Shown in pieces: positions 12,504-24,100 of a DNA stretch of 64,000 nt; positions within the stretch are counted from its first letter, which is position 1, and each line of letters starts with the position of its first letter. The position numbers were made by a program, and so were the translations under genes. The notes beneath the pieces are model-generated. The model ran no database searches. It was not told the origin of the DNA and saw only the letters and a program-made list of their open reading frames with translations. Source of the stretch: Symsagittifera roscoffensis (lineage: Eukaryota > Xenacoelomorpha > Acoela > Convolutidae); assembly GCF_963678635.1 (NCBI RefSeq), contig NC_087070.1:46235467-46299466 (forward strand). Direction: 5' to 3'.

Positions 12504-13309
12504 TTGCAGTTCTTGCGTTTTTTGGCGCAAAATTTCAAAAAAAATTTTTAGTAATTTTTTCCTCGGATTTTTTGCAAACTAAGGCCCAAACAAGTAGAAT
12601 TTTTCACTCTTTCGACCCAAATATGGTGTAAATTTATATACATGTTTTTAAGGAATTAAAATGAAAAAACTGACGAGAAAACTATTAGGACAAACTTTTA
12701 GCAGATCAATCGTTTATCTAAAGAGTGAAAAATTATTCTTTCGGCAAAGAAAATTGACTCATAGTTGATTGACCGCCGTAAAAAGACGGTCATTATTGGA
12801 TCAAGCTTCACGTCATATAAAAAGACATTTATCTCATCATTTGTCAAGAAAGCTGTTGACTTCGAAAACAGAGTTATCTAAATTAGAAGCAAAAACAGCT
12901 TTACGTGCACATTAACTTTCAAGCCGAATGAAAGCGCAGTGGAGTGAGCTGTCGCTACTTGCCAATACCTCGTTTGAAATTAGTGTTCTGATTTGCTAAT
13001 TATTTGAGCCTGCTATAAGATCGGTCTGCTATAAACCTGTCTGCTAAAATACCTAGCACCACTGGTGTTCTATAAGATTTTTGTTTTTTTCATACTTCTT
13101 TTATTTTTAATTTTTCAGAAACGCAACTTAATGACGCTCGCTTGCCTTGAGTAATTTTTGCTTGTTATTGCAAACCAGATCAAATCTCATTTCTGTTAAC
13201 GCAACTAAGTATAATGAATAATAACCAATTATAATTAACTGATCACTGAGACAAAGTATAGTTGTTTATAATCGATTACGGATATAAAATTGAAACCAAG
13301 AAACTGATT

Positions 13310-13370
13310 GGTGCTAGGGATTTTAGCAGAACGGTTTTTTAGCAGACCGGTTTTTTAGCAGACTCAGAAC
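13310..13370 (+). repeat. Left terminus of the same TIR family as 11202
   Basis: GGTGCTAGGGATTTTAGCAGA and two further TTTTAGCAGAcCGG words repeat the left end at 11202-11260. No matching CCTAGCACC right end was found nearby; TGGTCTGCTAAACGG near 13610 may be a decayed remnant. Confidence 0.55.
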
Positions 13371-15899
13371 AATTATAAAGTGTGATAGCTATTTTCAAAC
13401 GCGGCATTGGCGATTAGCGACCGCTTGCTTGCCTGCGCTTCCATTCGTCACAAGTGTTATAGTGCGCATAAATCTTTGTCATGCCGCTAATTTAGACTGC
13501 TGCGTTTTTGACAAATCGTGAGACAATTGTCTTAATTGGGGGAAGTTTGACTCAAGACCAAGCGTCTTTTTGAGTCTGTCAGTCAACCATGCCCCCTTAA
13601 TTACGTTGGTCTGCTAAACGGTTCATTTTCACTTTTTACGCTAAAAGATTAGTCTGGTAACCGATCGGTCCCCATATTGCCATTTAAACCGCTTTTTTGA
13701 AAAACTAAGATCTCCGCGCTGAAGTAGACTATTTTGTCAGTATAATTCTTTATATTTGATTTGTTTGAAACTAAACAACCCATTACAATCAATCTAAACC
13801 GTATTTTCTAGTTTTAAAACTTTAAAAGAGGGGAATTGCTATTGGTTGCGCGTTAGGGGTAATTAAGGGCGACTGGCGATTGCCAGGAACTTAAAAAGGG
13901 TAGAAAATATAAAATCTAAATTGAAAAGTAGAGATTATAAAATATACGCAGCATCTGAATTAAACATAAAATGAAATAATTTTTACAGAAACTTTCAAGT
14001 TCTATCGAAGGATTTTCTATCAAGATAGATATTGACAACAAAATGACAATATAATCGATTATGATCGGTGAGCGCTCGTTGCGGTTTGAAGCTCTGTATT
14101 ATATCACACTGAAGATATCACTAAAAAATAATTCAAGAACAATAGTCATAATCCATCATATAAAACTCTGCATTCGAAATATTCCTAACGTAGACCGAGT
14201 TGCCTTCTGATAGGAACTCAGTCGTCCTCGATTATAACCTCGAAAAACTAGTATCTTGTTAGAGATCTAATGACATTATTAAAAAAAGAGAGAAGGACTT
14301 AGGATACATCACTGGCTGAGCCTCAGCAGTGGCAAGAATCTTTTTGGTCGAAATTAGATAACATGACGTACAGACAATGTTTAGATCAGAAACTAACCTT
14401 TGAGATAACCAATAGACTATGTCAAAAAACTTGAAATTAATAAGCAAAATAAAATTCGACCTTAAAATTTTTTTTGAGTTAATACAATCCAAGCGAATAA
14501 GGTTCAAGTGCCAAAAGCAAATTGAAGTTGAACCTTTTTCGGGAAACCAGAACAACACCTGGAATAAATGGTATGTGGCTTTGATCAAAAATTCCTCTTC
14601 TCAGATCAAACCCAAAACTCGTATACGTTTATCCAGCTATGTCAACGTTCTTTATAAAATTTATCAACCAAATTTAACTAAACTCATTCTTTGTGCAAAA
14701 AACTCCCTTTTGTCTTCACAAAACAACAATTAAAGTTATTTGAAAGAGTGTAATGTTTATTTTTTTGAATTTTTCCTGCTCTAGTCTAAATATTCATTTA
14801 AATCCTATTTTTTCTCCGTTTTCAATTTGATCTAGATTCATATTTACCTTTTTAAAGATTATCAAGCCTTGCTTGGACCTCCTAACTTTCCTAAACTTGA
14901 ATTCAATCATCCCGTAATTTTGTGTCTTTGAATAGAAATAAACAGTGCCAAATTACTTGTAAAAATCAACTCATTTGACACTCGGATCCTAACTGAGCCA
15001 ACAAAAAACAAACCTCTTAGAATTAGTGAGTGTAGAAAACACAGTCTAACAATCTACATACTCGCGCTCTGAGTCAAAATTAAACACCTCTTAACCTAAA
15101 AGCTCTTTAAAGCCTAAATGTAAACCCCTATACATATTTTAAGAATTTTTTTAAGAGTTTAATAGTTTGCAATAGCTATTCAATTATTTAATTTTCACAC
15201 TCTGTCATGTTTTGGACCACGTAGATGATAAAATAAAGCTAAAAGTCGCAAATTGCGAGAACCAAAAGCTTACGGAATGGAGAAAATCTAACTCAAATTG
15301 TTAAAATCTCAATTAATCGAAATGAAAGCTATGTCTGCAGCTAACATCGGAATAAAAACAACCAAGTTCATTTTTATAGCCCCCAAGCAAAATGAGAGTA
15401 CCATAATTTTTGCGTTTTTAGACTGGGGGAGGGGCTTAACTGAGAATCAGTCAAAACTTCACTTAAACACTAAAACCTGGCCTTAAAAGCGCCCGAATTT
15501 CAGCCCTAGCTCTTGGTCGGATCTTGATTTTAAAATTGCAATTGGTTTGTTTTGTAGTCGTCAAAATAACTTCAGAAATTCTGAGAAGGATACAAATTCC
15601 AACCACTGTCTTAGACTACTTTCAAATTTCATTTATGATTAAGATCTCCTAGATCTACTTAATCTTCTTAGAAATACAACAACCTAATGCCAGAAACAAT
15701 AAAGTGCCAGACGTTGCCCAAACAATAATAGTTTATGACTTCGTAAATTGCTTCAACCGTTTCCAAGGAGCTTGAATCTTAGAATAACCAGCAGATAATC
15801 CAATTCAACATACATTTATATTTTCCATGTGTGTCTCTTATTAGCTACCTTTGAATTTTGTTCATTCCTTCTTATACCAGATTTTCAAAATGTTTTCAG
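13371..15899. other. Intron-like non-coding stretch
   Basis: No gene supported. GCGATTGCCAGGAACT at about 13876 also occurs at about 42062 in a LINE-tail-like context, so a small LINE 3' remnant may sit at 13850-13900. The 3' end has a good pyrimidine tract before the exon at 15900. Confidence 0.35.
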
Positions 15900-16924
15900 G
15901 CCAGGTAAAATTCAATTCAATTACAAGCGCTATTGAAGAGAAGTTTCCGTCGTCTCGCACCCTTCCTCGACAAAACAAGTCGTCAAAACAACTTCCAAAA
16001 CCAAAACATGAGTCTTTCGTTGAGCCGAGCAACGCTCGGAGACTCTCCGATGACTCGACTCAATCAGCTCGAAGTGGCGAAATACAAATTCGCTCTCAAA
16101 ATTTGGGGATGAAAAATAACAGTGGTTATGCCAACGCCTTGCCGAATTACGAATCTAATCGGGGCCAAAATGCAGTCGGGATGTCGACCTTCCGCGGAAT
16201 AACTCCGAAAAGCATCTCGCGATTCAACAGCAACTGGACGGTTGATTCATTTAACTGCAGCACCTCAACTCTGAATCATTCGCCAAATGGTGCCAAGGAG
16301 AACTCCATTGCAGATAGTGGAATATCTTGCAATAATTCGGACCAACCTAGTCCGGTGCGACGAACCCTACAAAATCTCCGAGCAGCTTGGACACCATTGC
16401 ACAGTAGCTCCAGCGGTCCAGTCTTGTCGTCGAAGTCAGAATCATTCACGTATAAACACCCTGATAGCGCACACAGTGTATATATATCAAATTATACTTC
16501 AGAAAACAACGGCTATGCAACAAGCGGCAACTCTCGAAATGCTAATCCAAGAAGCAACTCCATGGTTAGCCGTTTCAGGACCAAGAACCCGGTAGATTCA
16601 GCTGGAACCTCGCCAGGTTATGCAACAGAAGGAGGTTACGTAACACCTGTTGCGTCAAGAAATTACATGAGAAGCAACGACGTGATTGATGCTGCTGCCG
16701 TAATCAGCGATGACATAATAGATGGCGGTAACGGAAGTAGTGAATTGATCGATGAAGATGATCTGCTGGAGTTCATTATGGCGGAGGCCGAGACGAAGGC
16801 GGTCAACTCAATCCGAAGAAAGTCAACTGGCCGACAAAGTTTCCAATCCGCCATGATGCTACTGGATTTGAACAGCTATGGTCAAGAAATGAATTCTGGA
16901 CCATTTGAAGAAAAATACGCAGAT
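15900..16924 (+). CDS. Large exon of unrecognised host gene
   Basis: The exon is bounded by acceptor TGTTTTCAG|GCCAGG (phase 1) and donor GCAGAT|GTGAGT (phase 0), giving about 342 codons. The product is Ser/Asn/Arg-rich with several basic Ser-containing motifs (RRLSDDS, SIRRKSTGRQSFQ), a block SGISCNNSDQPSPVRRTL, and an acidic segment ELIDEDDLLEFIMAEAE. It looks like a disordered scaffold or signalling protein, but no family was recognised. The phase 1 acceptor fits the phase 1 donors at 1532 and 4154. An alternative acceptor at 15880 would give phase 0 and an in-frame Met at 15890. The 17 kb retroelement lies just downstream. Confidence 0.7.
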
Positions 16925-17016
16925 GTGAGTAAAAAATATTTTATTTTATGCCGTCCTAAATTGCAAAATCAGCTTTCTTTTCGATAAGCTCGGTAATTAT
17001 TAACCCATTTTTGCAG

Positions 17017-17223
17017 CTTCCTTNNNNNNNNNNNNNNNNNNNNNNNNNNNNNNNNNNNNNNNNNNNNNNNNNNNNNNNNNNNNNNNNNNNNNNNNNNNNN
17101 NNNNNNNNNNNNNNNNNNNNNNNNNNNNNNNNNNNNNNNNNNNNNNNNNNNNNNNNNNNNNNNNNNNNNNNNNNNNNNNNNNNNNNNNNNNNNNNNNNNN
17201 NNNNNNNNNNNNNNNNNNNNNNN
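17017..17223 (+). other. Start of next exon, then assembly gap
   Basis: TTTTTGCAG at 17008-17016 is a credible acceptor, followed by CTTCCTT and then 200 N (17024-17223). The exon end, the left retroelement boundary and any target-site duplication are hidden in the gap. Confidence 0.45.
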
Positions 17224-17593
17224 TAGATATTTTACCACTGTAAAGTATTTAATATTAACCAATCATGATCCATCTAACTAACAACCCACTTATTTGTAAG
17301 TGCTGAAATTACTTGTAATTTCAGCACCACAGAGATTTGAATTTAACTTAGAAATTAGTTGACTCTCCAAGAAGACTTCAGCTGCCGCAATAAACCAGTA
17401 TACCCTAGATCTATTGAGCCTAGCAGAGACTAGTTAAACAACCTGAGACTAGATAGTATAAGAGTAAGATTAGGATCGGTATTAGACTAAGAAGTTGCAC
17501 GAATCTATCCGGCCGAAAATAAGATAGCGTGACGAGCAGACGGTGTACCCTATCCGAAATTACTCTATGAGTTATACACTTCGGTCCTAACTC
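17224..17593 (+). repeat. 5' LTR (start hidden by gap)
   Basis: About 99% identical to 33927-34298. It ends ...GGTCCTAACTCA, consistent with the usual CA terminus. Its first bases are lost in the N gap. Confidence 0.85.
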
Positions 17594-17595
17594 AT

Positions 17596-17613
17596 CTGGT
17601 TTGACCATAAGTC
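17596..17613 (+). promoter_or_regulatory. Probable primer-binding site
   Basis: TGGTTTGACCATAAGTCT starts two bases after the LTR, the expected place and first three bases (complement of a tRNA CCA end). The matching tRNA was not identified. Confidence 0.5.
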
Positions 17614-18844
17614 TCGAACAAGACCTTAATAGCTTAGAATTAACCAAAAAATAGATTAGAATTTAGACAAAACATTTTTAAAATGTTACACGACGATAAT
17701 TTAATCGAAATGTCTCTACGACTCAATAGATCAAAGCCAATATTCCGAACGATAAGAGAACTACCCGGAATTGCAAGAAGACCTCGAACCAGAGACGAGA
17801 GACGACAAAGCAGAAACTTACCATATAGTTATATGATAGTTCGGCAAAAGCCAACACAAACTTTTGTATTTAGAATACTACTAGCAATGAATTTAGATTT
17901 TCATTTACAAACATAAAATATTGAAGTCAATCTTCAAAATCATTTCAGGCGCTAAACAAAATTATGAATATACAATAACGATTGATAAAAAGATCTCAGA
18001 TCGTTTTCCTAAATTCTGCAGTAATATACAAAACATGTTTGAAAAATATTTATTGAAAAATCAAAATAAAAATTAGTAGCATGACAATAAATGGTTAAGT
18101 AATCATAAATCATCCTGTTGATCCAACTTCATCACCTAAACATCACAGCATTCATAAGCTCACTAATATCATAAAATTACTAAATCTTTTCTCTACACAA
18201 ATTTAAATTGATTTAAACTTAAATTCACTTAAATTTAAAACCAGATCATCAAGGCTCATCCTTGGATCTTAAATTATTTTCTATTTAATTACATTTAAAA
18301 CTTGATCATCAAGGCCTATCCTTGGATCAAAAAGAACAATTTTGTTCTCCCCCACCCACTTAGCTAGTGTCTAACGACCTCAAACGTCGATTCACTATCC
18401 AACCCTTTCTAAAAACCCAGGACTAACAGAAATTTTTGAATAAAACTAATCATTCAAATTAGGATAAACAGTGAAGAACTTCGGTTATTCATCCTTCACT
18501 TGATCCCCCCTCTTACCAGACCCAGGATAAATCTTAGACTTAGTAAGTTTAAAATAGTATCTAACGAACTACTCGCGTTCTAATTATACCTGAACCTTGT
18601 GGATCGATTTACTATTCTCCAACCCTGAACACAATCACTACCCTTAAGTAAGATTAAGTAAGTTAACACCTTAGCTTATACTAGCCACGAGAAAGTAAAA
18701 AATCATTCTTCGGAATCGAGATACTTTTCTCCCCAACCCTGAACAAATAGACCCAGGTTAGGCTAACCAAAAAATCGTAAGGACTAACAGTCTAAGAAAA
18801 TAGAAATCATTTAACAACCTTTTGCATCCGTCATCCTAAACCTT
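17614..18844 (+). other. Long retroelement leader with repeated stem-loop words
   Basis: 1.2 kb precede the first sizeable ORF. ATCATCAAGGC(C/T)...ATCCTTGGATC occurs twice (about 18244-18268 and 18304-18328) and is partly self-complementary. The words CCAACCCTGAACA and ACCCAGG recur at 18395-18765. Such structure could serve packaging or translation, but that is inference. A 77-codon frame at 17683-17916 is Arg-rich (RRPRTRDERRQSRN) and might be a real small ORF; evidence is weak. Confidence 0.4.
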
Positions 18845-19231
18845 ATGTCATTTAAAAACCTAGGAAATAAACAAACAATCGTTTTACACAATTGTGAAAT
18901 AGATAACAAAAAATACGATCTTGTAATCACACCTCATACACAAACAGTTGGATATATCAGAGCAAAACGACAAACATTAAAAAGAAAAATAATAACCAAA
19001 CAAAGACAAATAACACGAAAAAGATTTTCCAAAAACCGAAACGTATTTTCAGAATCAGAAACCAGCAGTTTAGACGAACTTTATAAATTAAAAGAATCTA
19101 TAGATAAAAATTGCCCCATTCACGATCAATTATATTTTTCCGACTCAGAAACAACTTCAAATTCATCAAAAAGAGGAAAAAGAAGAATAAAAAAACAATA
19201 TAAACACAAACCAGTACATTTATACAATTAG
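18845..19231 (+). CDS. Small basic protein upstream of gag (128 aa)
   Basis: An ATG-to-TAG frame in the element before gag. The N-terminal part has no motif. Residues about 38-65 are strongly basic (KRQTLKRKIITKQRQ, RKRFSKNR), as in nuclear-localisation or RNA-binding segments. Two acidic-serine clusters follow (SESETSSLDEL, SDSETTSNSS; casein-kinase-2-like context), and the C-terminus is basic again (KRGKRRIKKQYKHK). It ends 55 nt before the gag start. The layout resembles retroviral regulatory proteins, but no homology was recognised and function is not assigned. Its codon use matches the neighbouring ORFs. Confidence 0.6.
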   Translation: MSFKNLGNKQTIVLHNCEIDNKKYDLVITPHTQTVGYIRAKRQTLKRKIITKQRQITRKRFSKNRNVFSESETSSLDELYKLKESIDKNCPIHDQLYFSDSETTSNSSKRGKRRIKKQYKHKPVHLYN

Positions 19232-19286
19232 AATCAACCAATTAGACACATCGATAGTTACATATTAACAGTCATCAAACGAAAAA

Positions 19287-21185
19287 ATGAGCTCAACACA
19301 CACCCCAGGTGAAGAAAGTCCAGATGATGATGATATCTTCCCCTTTATCGTAGATGCAACCACAGATAGAGGACAGCACATATTTTGCAAAAATTTACTC
19401 TTAAATTTGTTTGAACCCGGAGTCAGTCCATGTAAAACAGAGTTCCCAGATGTAAAAATCAAAAGACAAATTATCGATCACTATTTGAAAGATATATGCA
19501 ACTTAACACAACAATACGGAATCTACTCCATACAATTCAGCTCACCAAACCAGAATCACAGCAAATATGTAATTCAAACAGACGACCTTGATTTAGATTT
19601 CTCAAAAGTATTCTCAGAATATATAAAAATCATACAATATCATAACTCACAAAGAGCAAACTCCATAATCACCAATGAAGTTTTTGCAATAATATATAGT
19701 TATATCTCGATATTAGAAAACGAAATCCCAATCTCAAATGTCTCACCGACAGAAACATCTAAACATATAAGAGTACGACATGAAATCACACTATTCTCTA
19801 GTTTTCTAAATATAATTAAAGAAAATTTCACTAAAGATGATGTTTCACAACATACAAAACATGACTTACAAAAAATCTTGGCATGGTTTATAATAGATTA
19901 TTCCACACATAATCTAGATTTAATTTCACAAGCAAGAAAAAATTTTAGACCTCAAAACTCAAACGATGATACTGCCATCACAGAACAGTCAGACTATGTT
20001 TGGGACCCCGAATGGTCTCATCCCGCATTCATAAACTTCCCACAATCAATCTCAAGTCAAGCAATAAGTACGATATCTTATGTAAGAGATTATGTAAGAG
20101 TAATACCATTAACCATTGATGCAACACCATTAAACTATAATACATTTTTACCTGATATGCAAAATAATAGTTTAAACTCCACAATCATACACAATGAAAA
20201 CCTCAATGGAACTAGAAATCTCACCCAGCAAGATATCCAGACACCATCACACTTCATAAAGGAAGAAATCGTACAAACAACAACTACACAACAAAGCATT
20301 TCACCGATACGTCCAAATTTAACAACACCAAGAAATACAAACCCTTCACAAACACAGGTAACCTTACAATCAACCGTTAAACCTTCGGTTGCCCCAAAAT
20401 ATTCAAACATGGATTATCAGACATACAGACCCATGACAATACCGTCAAAGACACGTAAAACGTTCACTAGAAACAATTTTGCAGAACATAATTATAATTA
20501 CACACATCCATCAAAAACAAATTATCCCCCACGAAAAAATTTTAATAATTACACAAGATCTCGAAACTGGGATAACCCAATAGCACAAACTAATTCAGTA
20601 AATTTTCAAACAAATTTACATCCTTCACAGGATCGTAGTGAAAACTATCCATTTTTTCAACAAAATAAAAATAAAAAACAAACATCTTATCAAATGGATT
20701 ACTTATCCTCAGATGATGATTTTTTACAACCAGATATATTTGCACCATATAATCAAGAATATCGTGGACAAGGAGTACAGAAACCACATATAAATCATAG
20801 AATTTTTTCCCCACAACCGATAGATACACAAAATCAACAACCAATTCAGCAACAAAACCCAATTAATACACAATATTTTCAACCAATTCAGCAACAAAAC
20901 CCAATGATCACACACTCGTATCAACCGACGCAAATGCAAAATAAAATACCACAAGTATCAACAATATACAGGAATCAGATACAGACCTCGTTGAAAAAAT
21001 CACTGAAATACTCAATATTTACGAAAAACACCCAAACTTTAAAGGCAAACCATCTTTCAAAAAACGGTGTAATTATTGCCGACGTTACGGACATAGTATT
21101 TCTGAATGAAGACAAAAACAGCAAGACAATCAAAATAAACCTCAAAAATATAAAGAACCAAATAAATCATTCTATCAATACATGA
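19287..21185 (+). CDS. gag: Gag-like protein (632-codon frame)
   Basis: The position between leader and pol, the length, and a helical-looking N-terminal half (residues about 1-230) followed by a Gln/Asn/Thr/Pro-rich tail fit a retroelement Gag, the structural capsid polyprotein. The tail has a short repeat (QPIQQQNP twice, near 20840-20905). No zinc knuckle is encoded in this frame; a perfect CX2CX4HX4C knuckle lies in the -1 frame from 21065 on. The last ~40 codons overlap pol and look less protein-like than the overlapping -1 frame, so the natural product may shift frame before the end. Start ATG 19287 is the first in the frame. Confidence 0.7.
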   Translation: MSSTHTPGEESPDDDDIFPFIVDATTDRGQHIFCKNLLLNLFEPGVSPCKTEFPDVKIKRQIIDHYLKDICNLTQQYGIYSIQFSSPNQNHSKYVIQTDDLDLDFSKVFSEYIKIIQYHNSQRANSIITNEVFAIIYSYISILENEIPISNVSPTETSKHIRVRHEITLFSSFLNIIKENFTKDDVSQHTKHDLQKILAWFIIDYSTHNLDLISQARKNFRPQNSNDDTAITEQSDYVWDPEWSHPAFINFPQSISSQAISTISYVRDYVRVIPLTIDATPLNYNTFLPDMQNNSLNSTIIHNENLNGTRNLTQQDIQTPSHFIKEEIVQTTTTQQSISPIRPNLTTPRNTNPSQTQVTLQSTVKPSVAPKYSNMDYQTYRPMTIPSKTRKTFTRNNFAEHNYNYTHPSKTNYPPRKNFNNYTRSRNWDNPIAQTNSVNFQTNLHPSQDRSENYPFFQQNKNKKQTSYQMDYLSSDDDFLQPDIFAPYNQEYRGQGVQKPHINHRIFSPQPIDTQNQQPIQQQNPINTQYFQPIQQQNPMITHSYQPTQMQNKIPQVSTIYRNQIQTSLKKSLKYSIFTKNTQTLKANHLSKNGVIIADVTDIVFLNEDKNSKTIKINLKNIKNQINHSINT

Positions 21186-24100
21186 AGAAAGATCAAAATC
21201 TACCAAACAAAAATGTATACAGCAACAACAGTTCAGGAAAACCACTACCGAGCAATACCAACTACACGAGAAATCAATCACCACATAACTCAAGTTATAG
21301 AGGAAGATCGCCAGAACGAAGTAATACACAAAATTCGTCACAAAATCAATACAATAGACAAAATAGTAGAAATAACTACTCCAGATCAAATTCAAATACA
21401 ACACGATTTGTTTCTAGATCTAATTCCCAATCAAGAAATAATTACTATCCAAACAATCAATCACGAAATTCATCATACAATAGAAATAGAAACTACTCCA
21501 ATAATCGGAATAGAAGTTATTCAAACAACCGAAACCAGAATTACCCGAACAATCGATCAAGGAATAACTCATATAATAGATCAAACTATAACAGACCAAA
21601 CAATAATTACCAAAACAGATCACGAAATAATTCACAAAATCGACATTCAAGTTATAATAATCGTTATAGAAATTATTCCCAATCACCACACAGGAATAAT
21701 AACCATTATAATAATTCTAACAATCGCCACAGAAGTAGTACACCTAAACATCAAAGAAATATTAATCAAATACAATCAAACCCAGAAACAACATCAGACC
21801 CTCCAGGTATTGATGACACAGGAAATAACGAACTACAACTGAATCAAATAAACTGTGAATCATCAGAATCAGAAAGTGATACAGAAAACACTATCTCCAT
21901 AAATATGATAGCAGTTGAAAATGATTACGAACCTATTATATATGAACAACCTTTTTCATCACATATATATGAAAATCAATTAGAACTCCTTCACAATTAT
22001 TATATTGAACCCATCCATTCTACACAAACAACACAAGAAACAAACGAAATTAACACTACAAATCAACCCAATGAGAATGACAAGACAAAATGCTTAAATA
22101 CAAATCACATCTATCAAAACATACAAAAAGAACAACCCAAAGAAAAAATTTGGACAATACCATTTCTTTTAGAAAGTCCAAGAAGCAAAAAATTTCAACC
22201 ACCAGATCTTGAAATTGATTTTTTAATTGATTCAGGAGCAGAATCAAATATAATAAACATTCCCACATGGAATGAAATAAAAACCTTACACCCAAAGCTA
22301 ACACCTCTTGAAACCTCCAGTAAACTAGCAACAGCACAAGGATCAACATTGGTAAACTATGGAAAAATTCAATTATTTCTTCTCCCCACAAGAACAATGG
22401 AGCAAAATAAAATTTTAACTAAACCATTTAAACAAATATTCCATATCACTGATATTAAACACAATATCATTGGAATACCATTTATCTCTAAATATATACC
22501 AACAATCAACATATTAAACAGTAAAATACTAATCAAAGATAAATACACAAAAACAAAAGACACATCCCTAACATTTTTCCAAAAATTAAACAAACAACTA
22601 CCATTCTTTTCAAAATTTTATCCAATATATAACCAACAAAGAAAACACCTGAAACCACTATCAGGAAACATATACAATTTTTCAATAAAACAAGTTCACC
22701 AATATGATAAAAAACAAAACAAACAACAACTCTATATGTCAGATTTTGAATTCAAACCTATCCATAAATTTTTCAAAATCACAATCTCATCCATAAAACA
22801 TTTGAAAAACTCGAATTCAGATATTATATCTCTACATGTATACAACAATACACCCTATCAAGTAACATTACCTTTAGGACTTTTAGGCTATTGCAAAACC
22901 AACGCTACGATATCACCAATACACGAAAAAGAATATCGCGTAAATAATATACTCCAATTATTAGATATTTGTCAATCCACAATTCTTAATGAAGAATTAT
23001 CCATAAATAATATAATAAGTAACAAAAAAAGAAATACGGATTATTTCACAAAAACCCCATATTTCAAACCTACATTCAACATAAGTAACTACGCAGAGAA
23101 TCAACAGAAATTTTTAACAATGTTTAACTTCCAACATTCACAAATAACACAAGACGAATTTGATAAATTAGCCAAACAGCTAATCAAATATTCATCAGTC
23201 TATGCAACATCCAAATTTGATGTTGGCAAAATCAGCTCATCACTACATCTCCCATTAAAACCAGATGCAGTTTTCAAAAAACAAAGAGCAAGTAAAGTAC
23301 CAATTCACTTACACGATAAAGTGAACAGATTACTCGACATTTTAGAACAATACAACATTATATCACCAGTAAATAAAGAAGAACAACCAAAAGGTAACAC
23401 ATTTATCAACCCTGTTATCATTCTAGCCAAAGGAGAATCATTAAAAATCGTTCTCGACGCTAGATACCTCAACTCACTCATAGATGAATCAAAGTGTAAT
23501 TGGCCTATTGAACCAATACAAGTTATTTTAACAAAAATAAACGGAAAATACTTTACAACCGCAGATATGAATAGTGCATACAATCAAATGCCATTAGATG
23601 AACAATCGCGACGTTTAACACAATTTGTTATTGGAAAACAACAGTATGAATTCAACCGCTTATTCTATGGAATATCCATAGGACCAGCAGCATTTTCAGC
23701 TTTTATGAGCAAAATTTTTCGACCACTAATACTCAAGAAAAACGCAATCACCTATTTAGACGATGTTTTTATGCAATCACAGACTAAAGAAGAAATGTTC
23801 AATGTTTTAGAACAATATCACCAAATACTTCAGAACGAAAATCTGAAGGCCGCCCCCGATAAATCACACTTCTTTTTAACACGAGTAAAATTCTTAGGAC
23901 ATAATATAGAAAGAAAAACAATCACCCCATTAAAATCACGCATTGACGCTATTCAGAAACTCCAACCACCGACAAATAAAAAGAAAATCCAAGAATTCCT
24001 TGGAATGCTAAACTTTTTAAGCAAATATGTTTATAAAATGCAATTATATCTAAGACCATTCTATAATATACTTAGACAGCAAAACAATTTTGAATGGAAT

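Larger units (their letters stand above)
11202..13060. mobile_element. 1.86 kb terminal-inverted-repeat element, non-autonomous
   Basis: It begins GGTGCTAGGGATTTTAGCAGACCGG and ends with the complement (...GTCTGCTAAAATACCTAGCACC). The subterminal word TTTTAGCAGACCGG repeats about three times at the left end, and TCTGCTA words repeat at the right end. It carries no transposase frame. Nested inside are a reversed SINE tail (11551-11605) and the ~420-bp repeat at 12083-12503. Another left end of the same family is at 13310. No target-site duplication is obvious. Confidence 0.65.

Noticed and set aside
12274-12631. Hydrophobic 73-102 codon frames, partly kept at 32916-33137
   Set aside because: They lie inside a dispersed repeat; the frame survives because the copies are nearly identical, and the Phe/Leu/Val richness reflects T-rich DNA.
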